A stretch of DNA of 64,000 nucleotides from Candidatus Methylomicrobium oryzae (GCF_016745425.1 NZ_JAERVK010000016.1:1-64000); one strand, 5' to 3'. Positions 1 through 8,172 are shown, numbered from the stretch's first letter. Notes: generated by a model not told the origin, from the sequence alone. Translations and numbers: made by a program.

Positions 1-47
1 TTTATTGTCAATCAAGCGGCTTGGCTTTTCTCCGCGATAGCGGCTTC

Positions 48-170
48 GTCCAACACAGTGGTCAAAGGGACACGCCGTCCGTTGGCGGTTTTGCAGGTTT
101 GCTTTTTAATCCGGTTCGGCGACTTCGTTTCGCTTTCGTTAGCGGCGCGCCCCTTACCGTAACGTTGAGT
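48..170 (+). other. attC-like recombination site (integron cassette)
   Basis: The site begins with an RYYYAAC core (GTCCAAC, 48-54) and ends with a GTTRRRY core (GTTGAGT, 164-170), 123 bp in all, a length known for large VCR-type attC sites. The arms inside the cores are imperfectly complementary: the block around 60-78 (GGTCAAAGGGACACGCCG) pairs with the block around 142-158 (CGGCGCGCCCCTTACC), with unpaired bases as is usual for folded attC. The central part is read through without stops, a familiar artefact at the 3' ends of cassette genes. The site would be the end of a cassette lying mostly off the left edge. No integrase or attI is in the window. Confidence 0.7.
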
Positions 171-189
171 GTCTTAAAGGAGTCGCGCC

Positions 190-699
190 TTGCTTAGCCT
201 TGATGATCCGCACTGGTCTGAGCTGCAGCATGCTTATGGCGTTGCTACGGACATCCCCGCATTGTTGAAACAACTCGCTGGCATTCCGTCATCTGAAAAT
301 GACGAAGAGCCGTGGCTCTCCATCTGGAGCGCCTTGGCTCACCAAGGCGACGTCTATTCAGCATCATTTGCAGCGGTGCCCCACGTGATTGAGGCACTCG
401 CCTCTGCCCCATTGAAGGCGGACTTCTCGTATTTCCAGTTTCCGGCTTGGGTTGAAGTCTGTCGCGCCAAGAAGAGCGTTTCTGTCCCTGTAGATATTGC
501 TCCCGCCTATTTCGAGTCCTTGTCACGTCTGCCCGCGCTCGTAGCCTCGGCGTCCTCGCGCCAATGGGATGAAGGGTTTCTCCGCTGCGCTCTTTCAGCT
601 GTCGCTGCAGCGAAAGGACAGCCCCTGGTCGCCGAGGCAGTTTTGGAACTGTCGCCTGAGGTGGCTGGCAAGTTCATGGAATGGTTCTATGAACACTAA
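190..699 (+). CDS. hypothetical protein in a cassette position
   Basis: A 169-residue protein with no signal peptide or membrane segment. It is rich in Leu/Ala helices (for example residues 58-75 and 105-160), which suggests an all-alpha, possibly HEAT-like fold. I do not recognise a named family. The start is a TTG at 190, preceded by the strong ribosome site AAAGGAG (176-182). No ATG lies near the beginning of the conserved-looking stretch. The gene starts 20 bp after the attC R' core and ends 4 bp before another RYYYAAC core, the tight single-gene packing of an integron cassette. Function unknown. Confidence 0.6.
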   Translation: MLSLDDPHWSELQHAYGVATDIPALLKQLAGIPSSENDEEPWLSIWSALAHQGDVYSASFAAVPHVIEALASAPLKADFSYFQFPAWVEVCRAKKSVSVPVDIAPAYFESLSRLPALVASASSRQWDEGFLRCALSAVAAAKGQPLVAEAVLELSPEVAGKFMEWFYEH

Positions 700-702
700 G
701 AC

Positions 703-722
703 GCCCAACTATCAAGTTAGGC
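703..722 (+). other. collapsed attC-like core pair
   Basis: GCCCAAC (703-709) and GTTAGGC (716-722) match the RYYYAAC and GTTRRRY cores but are only 6 bp apart, far less than the roughly 55-130 bp of a working attC. They follow directly on the stop of the upstream gene, where a cassette attC belongs. I read this as an attC whose palindromic body has been deleted. It may be chance, since the cores are short. Confidence 0.4.
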
Positions 723-747
723 TCCGGGCTCCTCGCGCAGCCCTGTA

Positions 748-876
748 GTAGGTCGGGCACGCTTTTTGTGCCCGACGTTTTTAAGTATCCAAGAGGAAAA
801 TGTTTTTCAATTCCGTAATGACTGTAATAATTGGCATCCCAATGTCGGGCAACGATAAAGCTGTTGCCCGACCTAC
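748..876. repeat. REP pair / small MITE-like element with 12-bp terminal inverted repeats
   Basis: The ends are perfect 12-bp inverted repeats: GTAGGTCGGGCA at 748-759 and TGCCCGACCTAC at 865-876. Each end also forms its own hairpin: GTCGGGCAC 752-760 with GTGCCCGAC 768-776, and GTCGGGCAAC 844-853 with GTTGCCCGAC 863-872. Two head-to-head REP-type hairpins about 100 bp apart are the layout of a BIME or a REP-derived MITE. No gene lies inside. Confidence 0.7.
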
Positions 877-1048
877 TTGGCTTGGCTATTTTTATGGTGG
901 GGATCAAGGCGATAAGTCCGCTTCAGGGCCTGAGGGACTTTCTCTTTAAGGAGCCTGCGATTTTTATAGATAACCCTTAAGATGCGCCAAGTGTAAGATG
1001 TGCCGAGGCACGAGGCGCATCGATCGAGGGAACTCTTCTCACGCGAGC

Positions 1049-1080
1049 GATGCGCTTCACTTCGTTCAGCGCATCCTACG
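1049..1080. repeat. REP-like hairpin
   Basis: GATGCGCT (1049-1056) pairs with AGCGCATC (1068-1075) across a short loop and is followed by CTACG. This GATGCGC...GCGCATCCTACG form is a common dispersed intergenic hairpin in gammaproteobacteria. A second GCGCAT lies at 1016-1021, so the copy may be part of a longer or degenerate pair. Confidence 0.6.
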
Positions 1081-1139
1081 GCCCTTAAAAAGATCATACT
1101 TGCTTGTATTAGTAACAGAGATCATTTTTTGTTAGGTAT

Positions 1140-1352
1140 TTAGGGTCTATAGTAAGTATCTGGCCCAACTGGAGTGCCGGGACCATTGTAATCAAAATGA
1201 CCACCGTCATGTGAATTAGGATAATTAAAGTGCGGCCCTCGGTTTTGTGGATCAGATTCACCATAATAATGTCCACTATAATCATGACGCATTTCTACAA
1301 TATTTCCTTCCTCATCTAAAAATCTAAGTATTTCTCTGTCTTTTGGTTTCAT
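1140..1352 (-). CDS. orphan polymorphic-toxin tail (candidate)
   Basis: A 70-residue, AT-rich reading frame rich in His, Tyr, Gly and Asp, including RGPHFN and GGHFDYNGPG. This composition resembles the extreme C-terminal nuclease-like tips of Rhs/polymorphic toxins, but I cannot name the family. It lies on the same strand as the large Rhs gene, beyond the candidate immunity gene. That is where toxin tips displaced by recombination accumulate as orphans. It lacks any Rhs core sequence and its ATG has no clear ribosome site, so it is probably silent until recombined. It could also be an unrelated small protein. Confidence 0.45.
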   Translation of the reverse strand: MKPKDREILRFLDEEGNIVEMRHDYSGHYYGESDPQNRGPHFNYPNSHDGGHFDYNGPGTPVGPDTYYRP

Positions 1353-1416
1353 GCATTGTCATGAATATACTGACTTATACATGTAGATTAAACTAATAAT
1401 TAGTAATGAAAAAATG

Positions 1417-1734
1417 CTATCTATTTAATAGATTAATAACTGAGCTGGTTATGCCAAGATATTCAATTTCTTCATAAATCATCTCAAAAAATACATCATC
1501 TGGCATCCTATTTAATACTCCTCTTGCTATAAAAAACTGTTGAGTTGATATTCTATGCAACAGTTCGTTATACCTTCTTAATAGCTCAGGTTGAATAACT
1601 TTTTCTGTCCCGGCTTCATAGGTGCTACGGGCCATCATTGAAATAATGTATAAAAGATTACTGAGCCAAGTAACTTGGTGAAAGGTATCTAATTTTAGAT
1701 ATTTTTCTAAAACGGTTTTCCATTCAGTTGTCAT
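1417..1734 (-). CDS. candidate immunity protein to the Rhs toxin tip
   Basis: A 105-residue soluble, helical, AT-rich protein starting MTTEWKTVLEKY. I recognise no family. It begins 22 bp downstream of the Rhs stop on the same strand. In polymorphic toxin loci the gene immediately following the toxin, of this size and with composition unlike the Rhs core, is normally the cognate immunity gene. Function is inferred from position only. Confidence 0.55.
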   Translation of the reverse strand: MTTEWKTVLEKYLKLDTFHQVTWLSNLLYIISMMARSTYEAGTEKVIQPELLRRYNELLHRISTQQFFIARGVLNRMPDDVFFEMIYEEIEYLGITSSVINLLNR

Positions 1735-1756
1735 AACTTAGCTTCTAATAAATTAA

Positions 1757-4700
1757 TTATCTTGGCTCAGGTATACCGGCGCCTGAATATATATCCCTTG
1801 GCAAAGAATTTACATCATATCCTCTCTGTTCCAAAATTAAAATTCTTACGTTTCCATTAAAAATTCTACCATCTGGAGTAGTTGTCAATGGTGATTCGGA
1901 ACCGGGACAAAGTGAATTAACAAGCTCATCAGTTGATTTTTTATTCCAAAATTCATAACTGAAACGATTCGAACCGGACATAATAGTTGACTCTGGGTGT
2001 ATTCTTTGTAAAGGTGGGTACTCACCCTGTAGTCCAAGAGTATCTATCAGATTGACCGGATTGTTGTTGACGTATGCATACGTATTAATCCCGCCTTCAA
2101 GCCCGATCGGATCGCTCTGGAGGTAGCGCCCGAGCGTTGGATCATAGTCCCTAAAGCCATTGTGATGCAAGCCTGTTTCGGCGTCGTAATACTGGCCGGG
2201 TAAGCGCAGATGATAGGTCAGCGTGCCGGTGGGCTGGCCGTTGCCGAAGGGATCGCGGTTCCAGGTCCAAACGGGGGTGCCGGTGACTTTGGTGATCGTG
2301 CGCGGCGCACCGAGTTGGTCGGGATTGACGTAATACAGCATGCCGCCTTTCAGGATACCGACCGGCAGGTTGCCGAGGTAAATCGTCTCCTGGATCGGTT
2401 GGCCGCTCCCGTCGTACTCCCCGATCAGGTTGCCGGCCGCATCCTGGATAAAAAGCACGGTCTCGTTCAGATTGCTTTTCCTGACCCGTTCGCCGGCCCC
2501 GTTATAGGCATATTGGGTGGTGATCCCGTCCATCGTGGCCGAGGCCAGTTGCCCAGCGGCATTATAAACAAAACTCCGAGCCCCATCACTGGTGATGTTG
2601 CCGGACTCATCGGTCAGATAATTGACGGCCGGCTGATTGGTGACGGTCCTGCCAAGCAGACGGTTGCTGAGCGTATCGGTGGTATAGTTCGTTAGGGTGC
2701 CGAGACTTGAGGAAAGCAGGGTTCGGTTGCCGCTCGGATCATACTCATAGTTTTGCGCTTCATTCGCGCTCGCATAGAAGATAAGCGCATTGAGGGCATT
2801 GTAGTCGAAGGTCTTCCCCAACTCCGCGTCATCCTGGGTCTCGTAGAGACGGCTGGCCGGATCGTAGAATAAACGGATCGTCTGCTGGCTGGTATTTAAG
2901 GCGGTGTTGCGGAAACTGATCTCGGATAGATTGCCATCCAGGTCAAATTGGCGCAGGTAGGGGTAAGCGCCATTGCCCTGCAGCCAACTTAGGGGCGCAC
3001 CAAAGGGCAGGTATTTTACTTCCGAGGCAACCGTTGAGATACCCGCCGTGATCGAGGCCGGTTTGCCGTTCGCATCGTACTGGTAGGCAAGCATTTGCCC
3101 GGAAGGCAGCGTGGTAGTGGCGAGTTTTCCCGTACTGGTATCGTAGGTATTCGCCGTGGTTAAGGTGACATTGCCTATCGTCTGCACTTTGGTCAGCACA
3201 TACCCGCGTTGATCGTAAGTCCAGGCGGTGGATCCGCTGGGATCGCTGAGGGCGGTGAGATGGCCGATGCCGTAGGTGCCTTGATCATAAAAATAATCGG
3301 CGGCGGTCCCGTCGGCGAAAGCCTTACGGGTTAACCGATTCAGGGCATCATAAAAATAGGTCGTCGTCTTGCTGCGCGCATCGGTGGAAGTCTTGATATT
3401 GCCGGCTTCGTCAAACGTACGGATCGTCGTGCCACTGTCGGGGCTTTGCACCGAGATTTGATTGCCCAGGCCGTCATAGCCGTACTGGGTAGCGACATCG
3501 CGAGGATCGGTCATCTTCGCGATGCTGTCGTCCGGGTTATAGTCGAAGCGGGTTTCGCCATTGTAGTGATCGACGCGGGTCGCCAACCGGTTCAAGGCGT
3601 CAAAACTGTTCTGGGTCTTGAAAGTGTTCGGATCGGTAGTGACGCGAATATTGCCATTGCCATCGCGTTCATAAACGGTGGTTTGATCCAAGGCGCCAAT
3701 GTCTTTGGCCAACCGATTGACTTCATCATAGACATGGGATTTTGTTCCCACCAGCGTATTGTTCGGGTCAAAGACCTGTTCTTCAAGGATATTGCCTGCC
3801 AGATCGGGCGTGTAGTCGATATGATTGCCCTGTTTGTCATCGAGGCCTATCAACTGGTGCGCATCATTGTAGCGATAAGCCAGAAAGGAACCGTCAGGCA
3901 ATGTCACTTTTTTCAACTGGTTTGCAGGATCATAGGCATACGTGGTCAATTCATTCCCCACTTGAAGGGAATCGATTTGCCCTTTTTCGTTATAGGTGAG
4001 CAATTGCACTAACCCGTTCGGATCCTGAATGGCCAATGGGCTTCCATCGGCATTGTAGGCAGTGATTTGAGTCGCCTGATCCAGGGCATTGGTAAGGGTT
4101 GCCAAGTTGCCGGTAGCGTCATCATAGGTGAAAGTGGTGATATCTGCCACGTCCATCCGCGGACCGTCGATGGTCAACACTTGACCGTGGCTGTTATAGG
4201 TATAGGTCCAACTGCGGGTTAGCGCACCTGCCGTGAGGGTTTTGGCGAGTAAGGTACCCTTCACATCGTCATAGGTGAATGCGGTGACGCGGCGAGTCCC
4301 CGTCACACCGCTCGGTTCGGTGATCTGCGTCGGCAGACGGAATCTCGGATGCCATTGGGTGAGAATCACGCGTTCAGCGCTGCCGGCAGCCGGCGTATAG
4401 GTGGCGATATTGGCGGGGCAGGTGCTGCCTGGTGCCAGCCCTTCCACGCGGGCGGTTTCAAGGTTGCGCGTCAGATCATAGGCATGGCAATCCAGATTAC
4501 CGTTGAAATCCAGGCGGCTGGCCACATTCCCGTTTAAGTCGAAGGTAAAGGCTTGGCCGCCTGCCGAGGGAATCGGCGCGCCGGAGATGGCTGTCGGTTT
4601 GACGACGCCGAGGGTCGTCGTAAGGTTGAACGTATGCGAATGGCCTAAGGCATCGGTAACGCTGACCGTTCCGTCGTTATTGTAGGCGACGGTGGTTAAC

Positions 4701-6115
4701 TCAACGCCATTTGCCCGTTGCGTTGAAACGGCACGGCCCTGATTATCATACTGGAAAGTCGCATAGCGTTTATTATTCTCGTCGATAATCCCGGTCAGCG
4801 CATGAAGCAAATTCGTGTTCGCGGTGTTAGCCGGCTCGTTGTAAATATACTGCCTTACCGTGTTGTCCGGGTAGGTCACGGTGGTTAAATTATTGTCCGC
4901 GTCGTACCCATAATTGTAGAGCTTCCCGCTGGGCAGCCTCACCGAGGCCACGTGATTCGCGGGATCGTAGGTAAAGGTGAGGGTATGCCCGAAAGGTCCG
5001 GTTACGGTATCAAGGCGTTTTTTGTTGTCATAAGCCAGCGAGGTCGTCAAACCTTCACGGGTGGTAATACTCAGCAACTGTCCGTCGAAGCTATAGGTTT
5101 CGGTTGAATCATCTATACGCTTGACTTGCCAGCCTGTCTGGTGGTGGCCTCCCTTATTATAGAGCGCGGTAAGCCTCGTATTGACAGATGGGTTAGCTAA
5201 CCAATCGCCAGAGGCGTTTTGGGTAAAGCTTTCGGTTCGACCGTCTTCTCGAATAAACGTCGCCGTGGCGGCTTTCTTAGCGGATCTGACCGTACGGTGC
5301 CACGTACTTTGCCAATTGGCGCCGAAGGGTGTTGAACCGGTGTCCTGGCTGTTGTAAAAACGGGTCAAAGACAATCCGGTATGAGCGGGCAACTCGAAAT
5401 CCGTTTCGCTCTGATATTCATTGCCCGTTCCTACGTTGATAGGATCACCCGCGCAAGCGGCCGGACAGTCGGGTTTGCCGTTATTATCCGAATCCTTTGG
5501 TGGGGCCGCTGGCGGCGAGACGAAAGTCAGGTTATCGACACCGAAACCAGCCGGTTCTTCGCTAGCGTTTTCAAGACGCCAACGCACGATATTGGCTCCG
5601 CTCACATTGAAGGTCTGAATGCCATACTGGGCATTCAACTGGGACCCGAGAATATTGCCGGAAGCGTCGTACCAGGTCAGTTTGGTGCTGTTCAAATTGT
5701 CGAAATATCCCGCATCCAAGGAAAATGAGCTCACGCCAACAGGTTGTCCTGTGGTCGAATAGACGAATGTGCCTTCGACGGCGCCAAAAAATTTAGGAGT
5801 CCCGGCCAAGACCGGACTGGTCGGATTGGCGCCGTCAGCCGTAATAAAAGGTGCATCCCCGCCGAAAAGGATGCCGACGCTCTGGTACTGATTGGAAATC
5901 TGCGTTCCTACCGGAAACTCGGAAAAAGTAATGGTCGTACTCCCCGCAGGGGCGGCTAGGGAATCAGCTAGAGGCTCAATGGCTGAAGAGGTGACGGCAT
6001 TGGGTGAGGTGGAGTCTAAAGGCGCGGTCGTGTCTGCCATTACGCGGGTTAATAACCCATGATAGAAAGTGAAAACCACGATCCCTATCCAAAAGCTCGC
6101 TTTTTTAATATTCAT
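1757..6115 (-). CDS. secreted Rhs/YD-repeat polymorphic toxin-like protein
   Basis: A 1452-residue protein. Residues 1-27 form a Sec signal peptide ending VMA. Residues about 55-200 are a beta-rich domain resembling those of exported lectin-like or PEP-CTERM proteins (TITFSEFPVGTQISNQYQSV). A Cys-bearing linker follows, then a DUF6531-type start (DPINVGTGNEY) and a long array of YD repeats. The Rhs core signature lies near the C-terminus (GRYLQSDPIGLEGG). The usual DPxGL boundary, where the core cleaves itself, reads DTLGL (about 1358-1362), so the Pro is replaced by Thr. The remaining 90 residues are an AT-rich, unrelated tip containing PDGRIFNGNVRI, reminiscent of the ParB/Srx nuclease-like fold; that assignment is tentative. 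The Sec signal and lack of a PAAR domain argue against type VI delivery. A candidate immunity gene follows directly. Confidence 0.85.
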   Translation of the reverse strand: MNIKKASFWIGIVVFTFYHGLLTRVMADTTAPLDSTSPNAVTSSAIEPLADSLAAPAGSTTITFSEFPVGTQISNQYQSVGILFGGDAPFITADGANPTSPVLAGTPKFFGAVEGTFVYSTTGQPVGVSSFSLDAGYFDNLNSTKLTWYDASGNILGSQLNAQYGIQTFNVSGANIVRWRLENASEEPAGFGVDNLTFVSPPAAPPKDSDNNGKPDCPAACAGDPINVGTGNEYQSETDFELPAHTGLSLTRFYNSQDTGSTPFGANWQSTWHRTVRSAKKAATATFIREDGRTESFTQNASGDWLANPSVNTRLTALYNKGGHHQTGWQVKRIDDSTETYSFDGQLLSITTREGLTTSLAYDNKKRLDTVTGPFGHTLTFTYDPANHVASVRLPSGKLYNYGYDADNNLTTVTYPDNTVRQYIYNEPANTANTNLLHALTGIIDENNKRYATFQYDNQGRAVSTQRANGVELTTVAYNNDGTVSVTDALGHSHTFNLTTTLGVVKPTAISGAPIPSAGGQAFTFDLNGNVASRLDFNGNLDCHAYDLTRNLETARVEGLAPGSTCPANIATYTPAAGSAERVILTQWHPRFRLPTQITEPSGVTGTRRVTAFTYDDVKGTLLAKTLTAGALTRSWTYTYNSHGQVLTIDGPRMDVADITTFTYDDATGNLATLTNALDQATQITAYNADGSPLAIQDPNGLVQLLTYNEKGQIDSLQVGNELTTYAYDPANQLKKVTLPDGSFLAYRYNDAHQLIGLDDKQGNHIDYTPDLAGNILEEQVFDPNNTLVGTKSHVYDEVNRLAKDIGALDQTTVYERDGNGNIRVTTDPNTFKTQNSFDALNRLATRVDHYNGETRFDYNPDDSIAKMTDPRDVATQYGYDGLGNQISVQSPDSGTTIRTFDEAGNIKTSTDARSKTTTYFYDALNRLTRKAFADGTAADYFYDQGTYGIGHLTALSDPSGSTAWTYDQRGYVLTKVQTIGNVTLTTANTYDTSTGKLATTTLPSGQMLAYQYDANGKPASITAGISTVASEVKYLPFGAPLSWLQGNGAYPYLRQFDLDGNLSEISFRNTALNTSQQTIRLFYDPASRLYETQDDAELGKTFDYNALNALIFYASANEAQNYEYDPSGNRTLLSSSLGTLTNYTTDTLSNRLLGRTVTNQPAVNYLTDESGNITSDGARSFVYNAAGQLASATMDGITTQYAYNGAGERVRKSNLNETVLFIQDAAGNLIGEYDGSGQPIQETIYLGNLPVGILKGGMLYYVNPDQLGAPRTITKVTGTPVWTWNRDPFGNGQPTGTLTYHLRLPGQYYDAETGLHHNGFRDYDPTLGRYLQSDPIGLEGGINTYAYVNNNPVNLIDTLGLQGEYPPLQRIHPESTIMSGSNRFSYEFWNKKSTDELVNSLCPGSESPLTTTPDGRIFNGNVRILILEQRGYDVNSLPRDIYSGAGIPEPR

Positions 6116-6300
6116 GCACTGAACCTCTTAAGAGCCAGTCTAACGTTACTGTTATGCGACCATTCTAATGAGGAGCCGGATTTTTGTCTGTCAGCGGAGG
6201 CTGAAAATGCTGTAAGACACAGATGATATTGCTTAGAGCGTGTTATAAACTTTTTGTGGGGAGAATGGTTATGAGGGCATGATAACTCGTAAACCTCACC
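6116..6300. other. upstream region of the Rhs gene
   Basis: Noncoding DNA between the Rhs start and the inverted-repeat element at 6301. It should hold the Rhs promoter on the minus strand, but I cannot pick boxes with confidence. AGAGCGTGTTATAAACTTTTTGT (from 6236) resembles the outer end of an insertion sequence; no matching end was found nearby. Confidence 0.3.
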
Positions 6301-6449
6301 CTAGAGCATTTTCGCTTTGGATATATGTCCTTCGTAAGAGGAAAACACCTCATTCCGGCAGGAATTGCCGAGATGACGGCTGGACTTAACGGCATGGCAC
6401 CCCTTCAGAAGGTGAGGACTTCCCTACACGCGATATGAAAATGCTCTAG
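6301..6449. repeat. 149-bp MITE-like element with 13-bp perfect inverted ends
   Basis: CTAGAGCATTTTC (6301-6313) and GAAAATGCTCTAG (6437-6449) are perfect inverted repeats bounding 123 bp of noncoding sequence. Size, perfect ends and lack of coding capacity fit a miniature inverted-repeat element. It abuts the remains of an IS5-type transposase, so it could alternatively be the trimmed ends of that larger element. Confidence 0.6.
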
Positions 6450-6456
6450 TGGTGTA

Positions 6457-6581
6457 TCGGACGATGAATGGCCTTCCTGGTACCGTATCTGACCCTGATG
6501 ACCTTTGAAGCCCCGCAACGCCAGCACGACTTGCGCGAGATATTCAATGGGCTGCGTTGGCTGGTGCGAGCGGGAGCGCCG
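6457..6581 (+). pseudogene. IS5-type transposase N-terminal remnant
   Basis: Translation gives SDDEW, then after a one-base deletion near 6472 FLVPYLTLMTFEAPQR, then HDLREIFNGLRWLVRAGAP. This is the familiar N-terminal DUF4096-type region of IS5-family transposases. The reading stops abruptly at about 6581 where unrelated sequence (an ATPase fragment on the other strand) begins. Only about 40 residues of a protein of roughly 250 survive, so it is dead. Confidence 0.7.
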
Positions 6582-6825
6582 ATCTATGCGTGCTGAAGGA
6601 AAAGTTTTTTGTCCCTCCTTCTGGGTTAAAACCCCATGCGACTGCGATGGCTTCCAGCAAAGTTGAATTTCCCGAGCCGTTTTCCCTGATAATGAAGGTA
6701 ACGGCAGGATGGAATCGCAGGTTGTTTAACTGTCTGACGGCATCCAAATAAAAGGGGTATTCATTGAATGAGGGGACTTCATCGCGCTTTAGCTTTATCT
6801 CAATGAGGAACTGTTCAGATATCAT
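6582..6825 (-). pseudogene. truncated AAA/RecF-like ATPase N-terminus
   Basis: The frame reads FLIEIKLKRDEVPSFNEYPF, and later ENGSGNSTLLEAIAVAWGFN. This is the start of an AAA-type ATPase of the family usually reading GENGSGKSTLLEAIA. The Walker A lysine is replaced by Asn (AAT) and the preceding Gly by Arg, which would abolish nucleotide binding. The frame is cut at about 6581, just after Walker A, at the junction with the IS5 remnant, so all of the Walker B region is missing. It is a decayed fragment left by the insertion. Confidence 0.7.
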
Positions 6826-7131
6826 TGCTGGAATAGCATTTAGTCAGTAACCTAAGTTCGGGATAACAAAAACCAAACGAGCGCCTTTTTTGCGTAAGAT
6901 CATGTTTTGTAAAATAAACGCGAACGGCGCTTGGAAACGCCATCTGTTGGTGAACGGGGCGAAACGGCGTTAACTGAATATTTCGATGTAAGTCACCATT
7001 CATTATTTATTAGGAAAGTGGCTGGGCATTCCTTGTTGAAAGCAGCCAGTGGCAATTATGAATGTTATTGCCTTTGATTGTCTCTGTTCGTTAAGGGCAG
7101 GCATCCGGCAACCTTTAACGGATTCAGGCGC
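6826..7131. other. 306-bp gap, no recognised feature
   Basis: Nothing I recognise. Short frames on both strands look unlike known proteins. Given the transposase and ATPase remnants on one side, this is probably more decayed accessory DNA. Confidence 0.3.
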
Positions 7132-8172
7132 TTAGGATTCAGCCGTTTTTTCGATCAGTTCCCCGTCCTGATAGAACCACAGATTCCTCGTCGCCGAGGA
7201 TACATGCACGCCGCCAGCCCAGGTATCGATCGGATTGGTAGGATAAAAAGAAACTTCCCCCTGTTGTACCGCCAATCCAAACTTTGTCAGCGCTACTTTG
7301 GTATCGCGATAAGAGGTTTGGGGCCCGGAAAGCTTGAATAAGGGCTCAGGCAGTTCACTGCCAGCCAGATAGAATGCCTTATAGAGCAGGAGAAAGTCGG
7401 GCACCGTATCGGCCTCAATTTCTTTTCCCCATACATTTCGCATAATCTTGGCCATTAAACGGCTGCGTTTGCCGACATGGATGAGAATTTTGGTATCCCA
7501 ATAGTCGAGGCCGGATTCAATGCGCGGATAGCGGCGCAAGAGATAGTGCAAAGCCGCAGTTAGGTATGGACGTTCAGGTCGACGGGATGCCAGAAATTGC
7601 AGCAAAGGCCCAGGGCTGTTCGAGGTCACGGCAGCCCAGCTGGCCCGACAATCTTCAAGGTGGGCGGAGGTCAGCGGCACCGGTTCCGGATGGGCACGTA
7701 TTTGATCCGGAGAAAGCCAGCCGATAGAGTAGACTGGCGTCTTGAGCTTGGTGCCGGGAAAGGTTTCGTATTGGACCAGTTTGATATTTTCCGGATTGCC
7801 GCCGACCAAATCGACCAGATAGACCACAAACAGGATAAGCAGTTGATCTTCAAGCCCTATGCCCGCCCAAACATAAATCGACTCGAAATCTTTGAGCCGG
7901 TAGGCGTTATACAATAGGTCCGTCGGAAGGTTATGGATGTAAAGATCCGAGGCCTTTAAGATCTGCCGGTAATAATCGGTGCGGACTCGATCCCATGCTT
8001 GCAGACTGGCACAGTGAGGCGTTGGACCGTAGGAGATAAAGTCCCGTTGGCCGAGCACCCGGTCCTTGACTTTCAGAGACCGTGACTTATCATTCCCATG
8101 ATAAGCACTTTTGAATTTCCCTACCCCAAACTCGCCGGAGATAACATGGATGTCGCTATTCTTGAGGATCAT
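7132..8172 (-). CDS. DUF1835-type protein
   Basis: About 346 residues from the ATG at 8172. A longer frame starts at a TTG at 8226 but adds an unconvincing N-terminus. The order of motifs fits the DUF1835 group: an N-terminal segment with IHVISGEFGVGKF and FISYGPTP (about 5-60), a middle segment with WAGIGLEDQLLILFVVYLVD (about 110-130), then a helical part with RASWAAVTSNSPGPLLQFL and RPYLTAALHYLLRRYP (about 195-235). These proteins have no settled biochemical role; some are annotated near sigma-factor-like regulators. No membrane segments. It stands alone between two transposon remnants, which suggests it arrived on mobile DNA. No clear ribosome site precedes the chosen ATG. Confidence 0.6.
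   Translation of the reverse strand: MILKNSDIHVISGEFGVGKFKSAYHGNDKSRSLKVKDRVLGQRDFISYGPTPHCASLQAWDRVRTDYYRQILKASDLYIHNLPTDLLYNAYRLKDFESIYVWAGIGLEDQLLILFVVYLVDLVGGNPENIKLVQYETFPGTKLKTPVYSIGWLSPDQIRAHPEPVPLTSAHLEDCRASWAAVTSNSPGPLLQFLASRRPERPYLTAALHYLLRRYPRIESGLDYWDTKILIHVGKRSRLMAKIMRNVWGKEIEADTVPDFLLLYKAFYLAGSELPEPLFKLSGPQTSYRDTKVALTKFGLAVQQGEVSFYPTNPIDTWAGGVHVSSATRNLWFYQDGELIEKTAES

Noticed and set aside
1131-1137. GTTAGGT as another attC core
   Set aside because: No RYYYAAC partner or paired arms upstream; a single 7-mer is not evidence.
3446-4012. 188-residue plus-strand frame inside the Rhs gene
   Set aside because: Antisense shadow of YD-repeat codons; Ile/Val-rich without motifs.
6815-7003. 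62-residue minus-strand frame
   Set aside because: No recognisable similarity or ribosome site, in the middle of decayed DNA.
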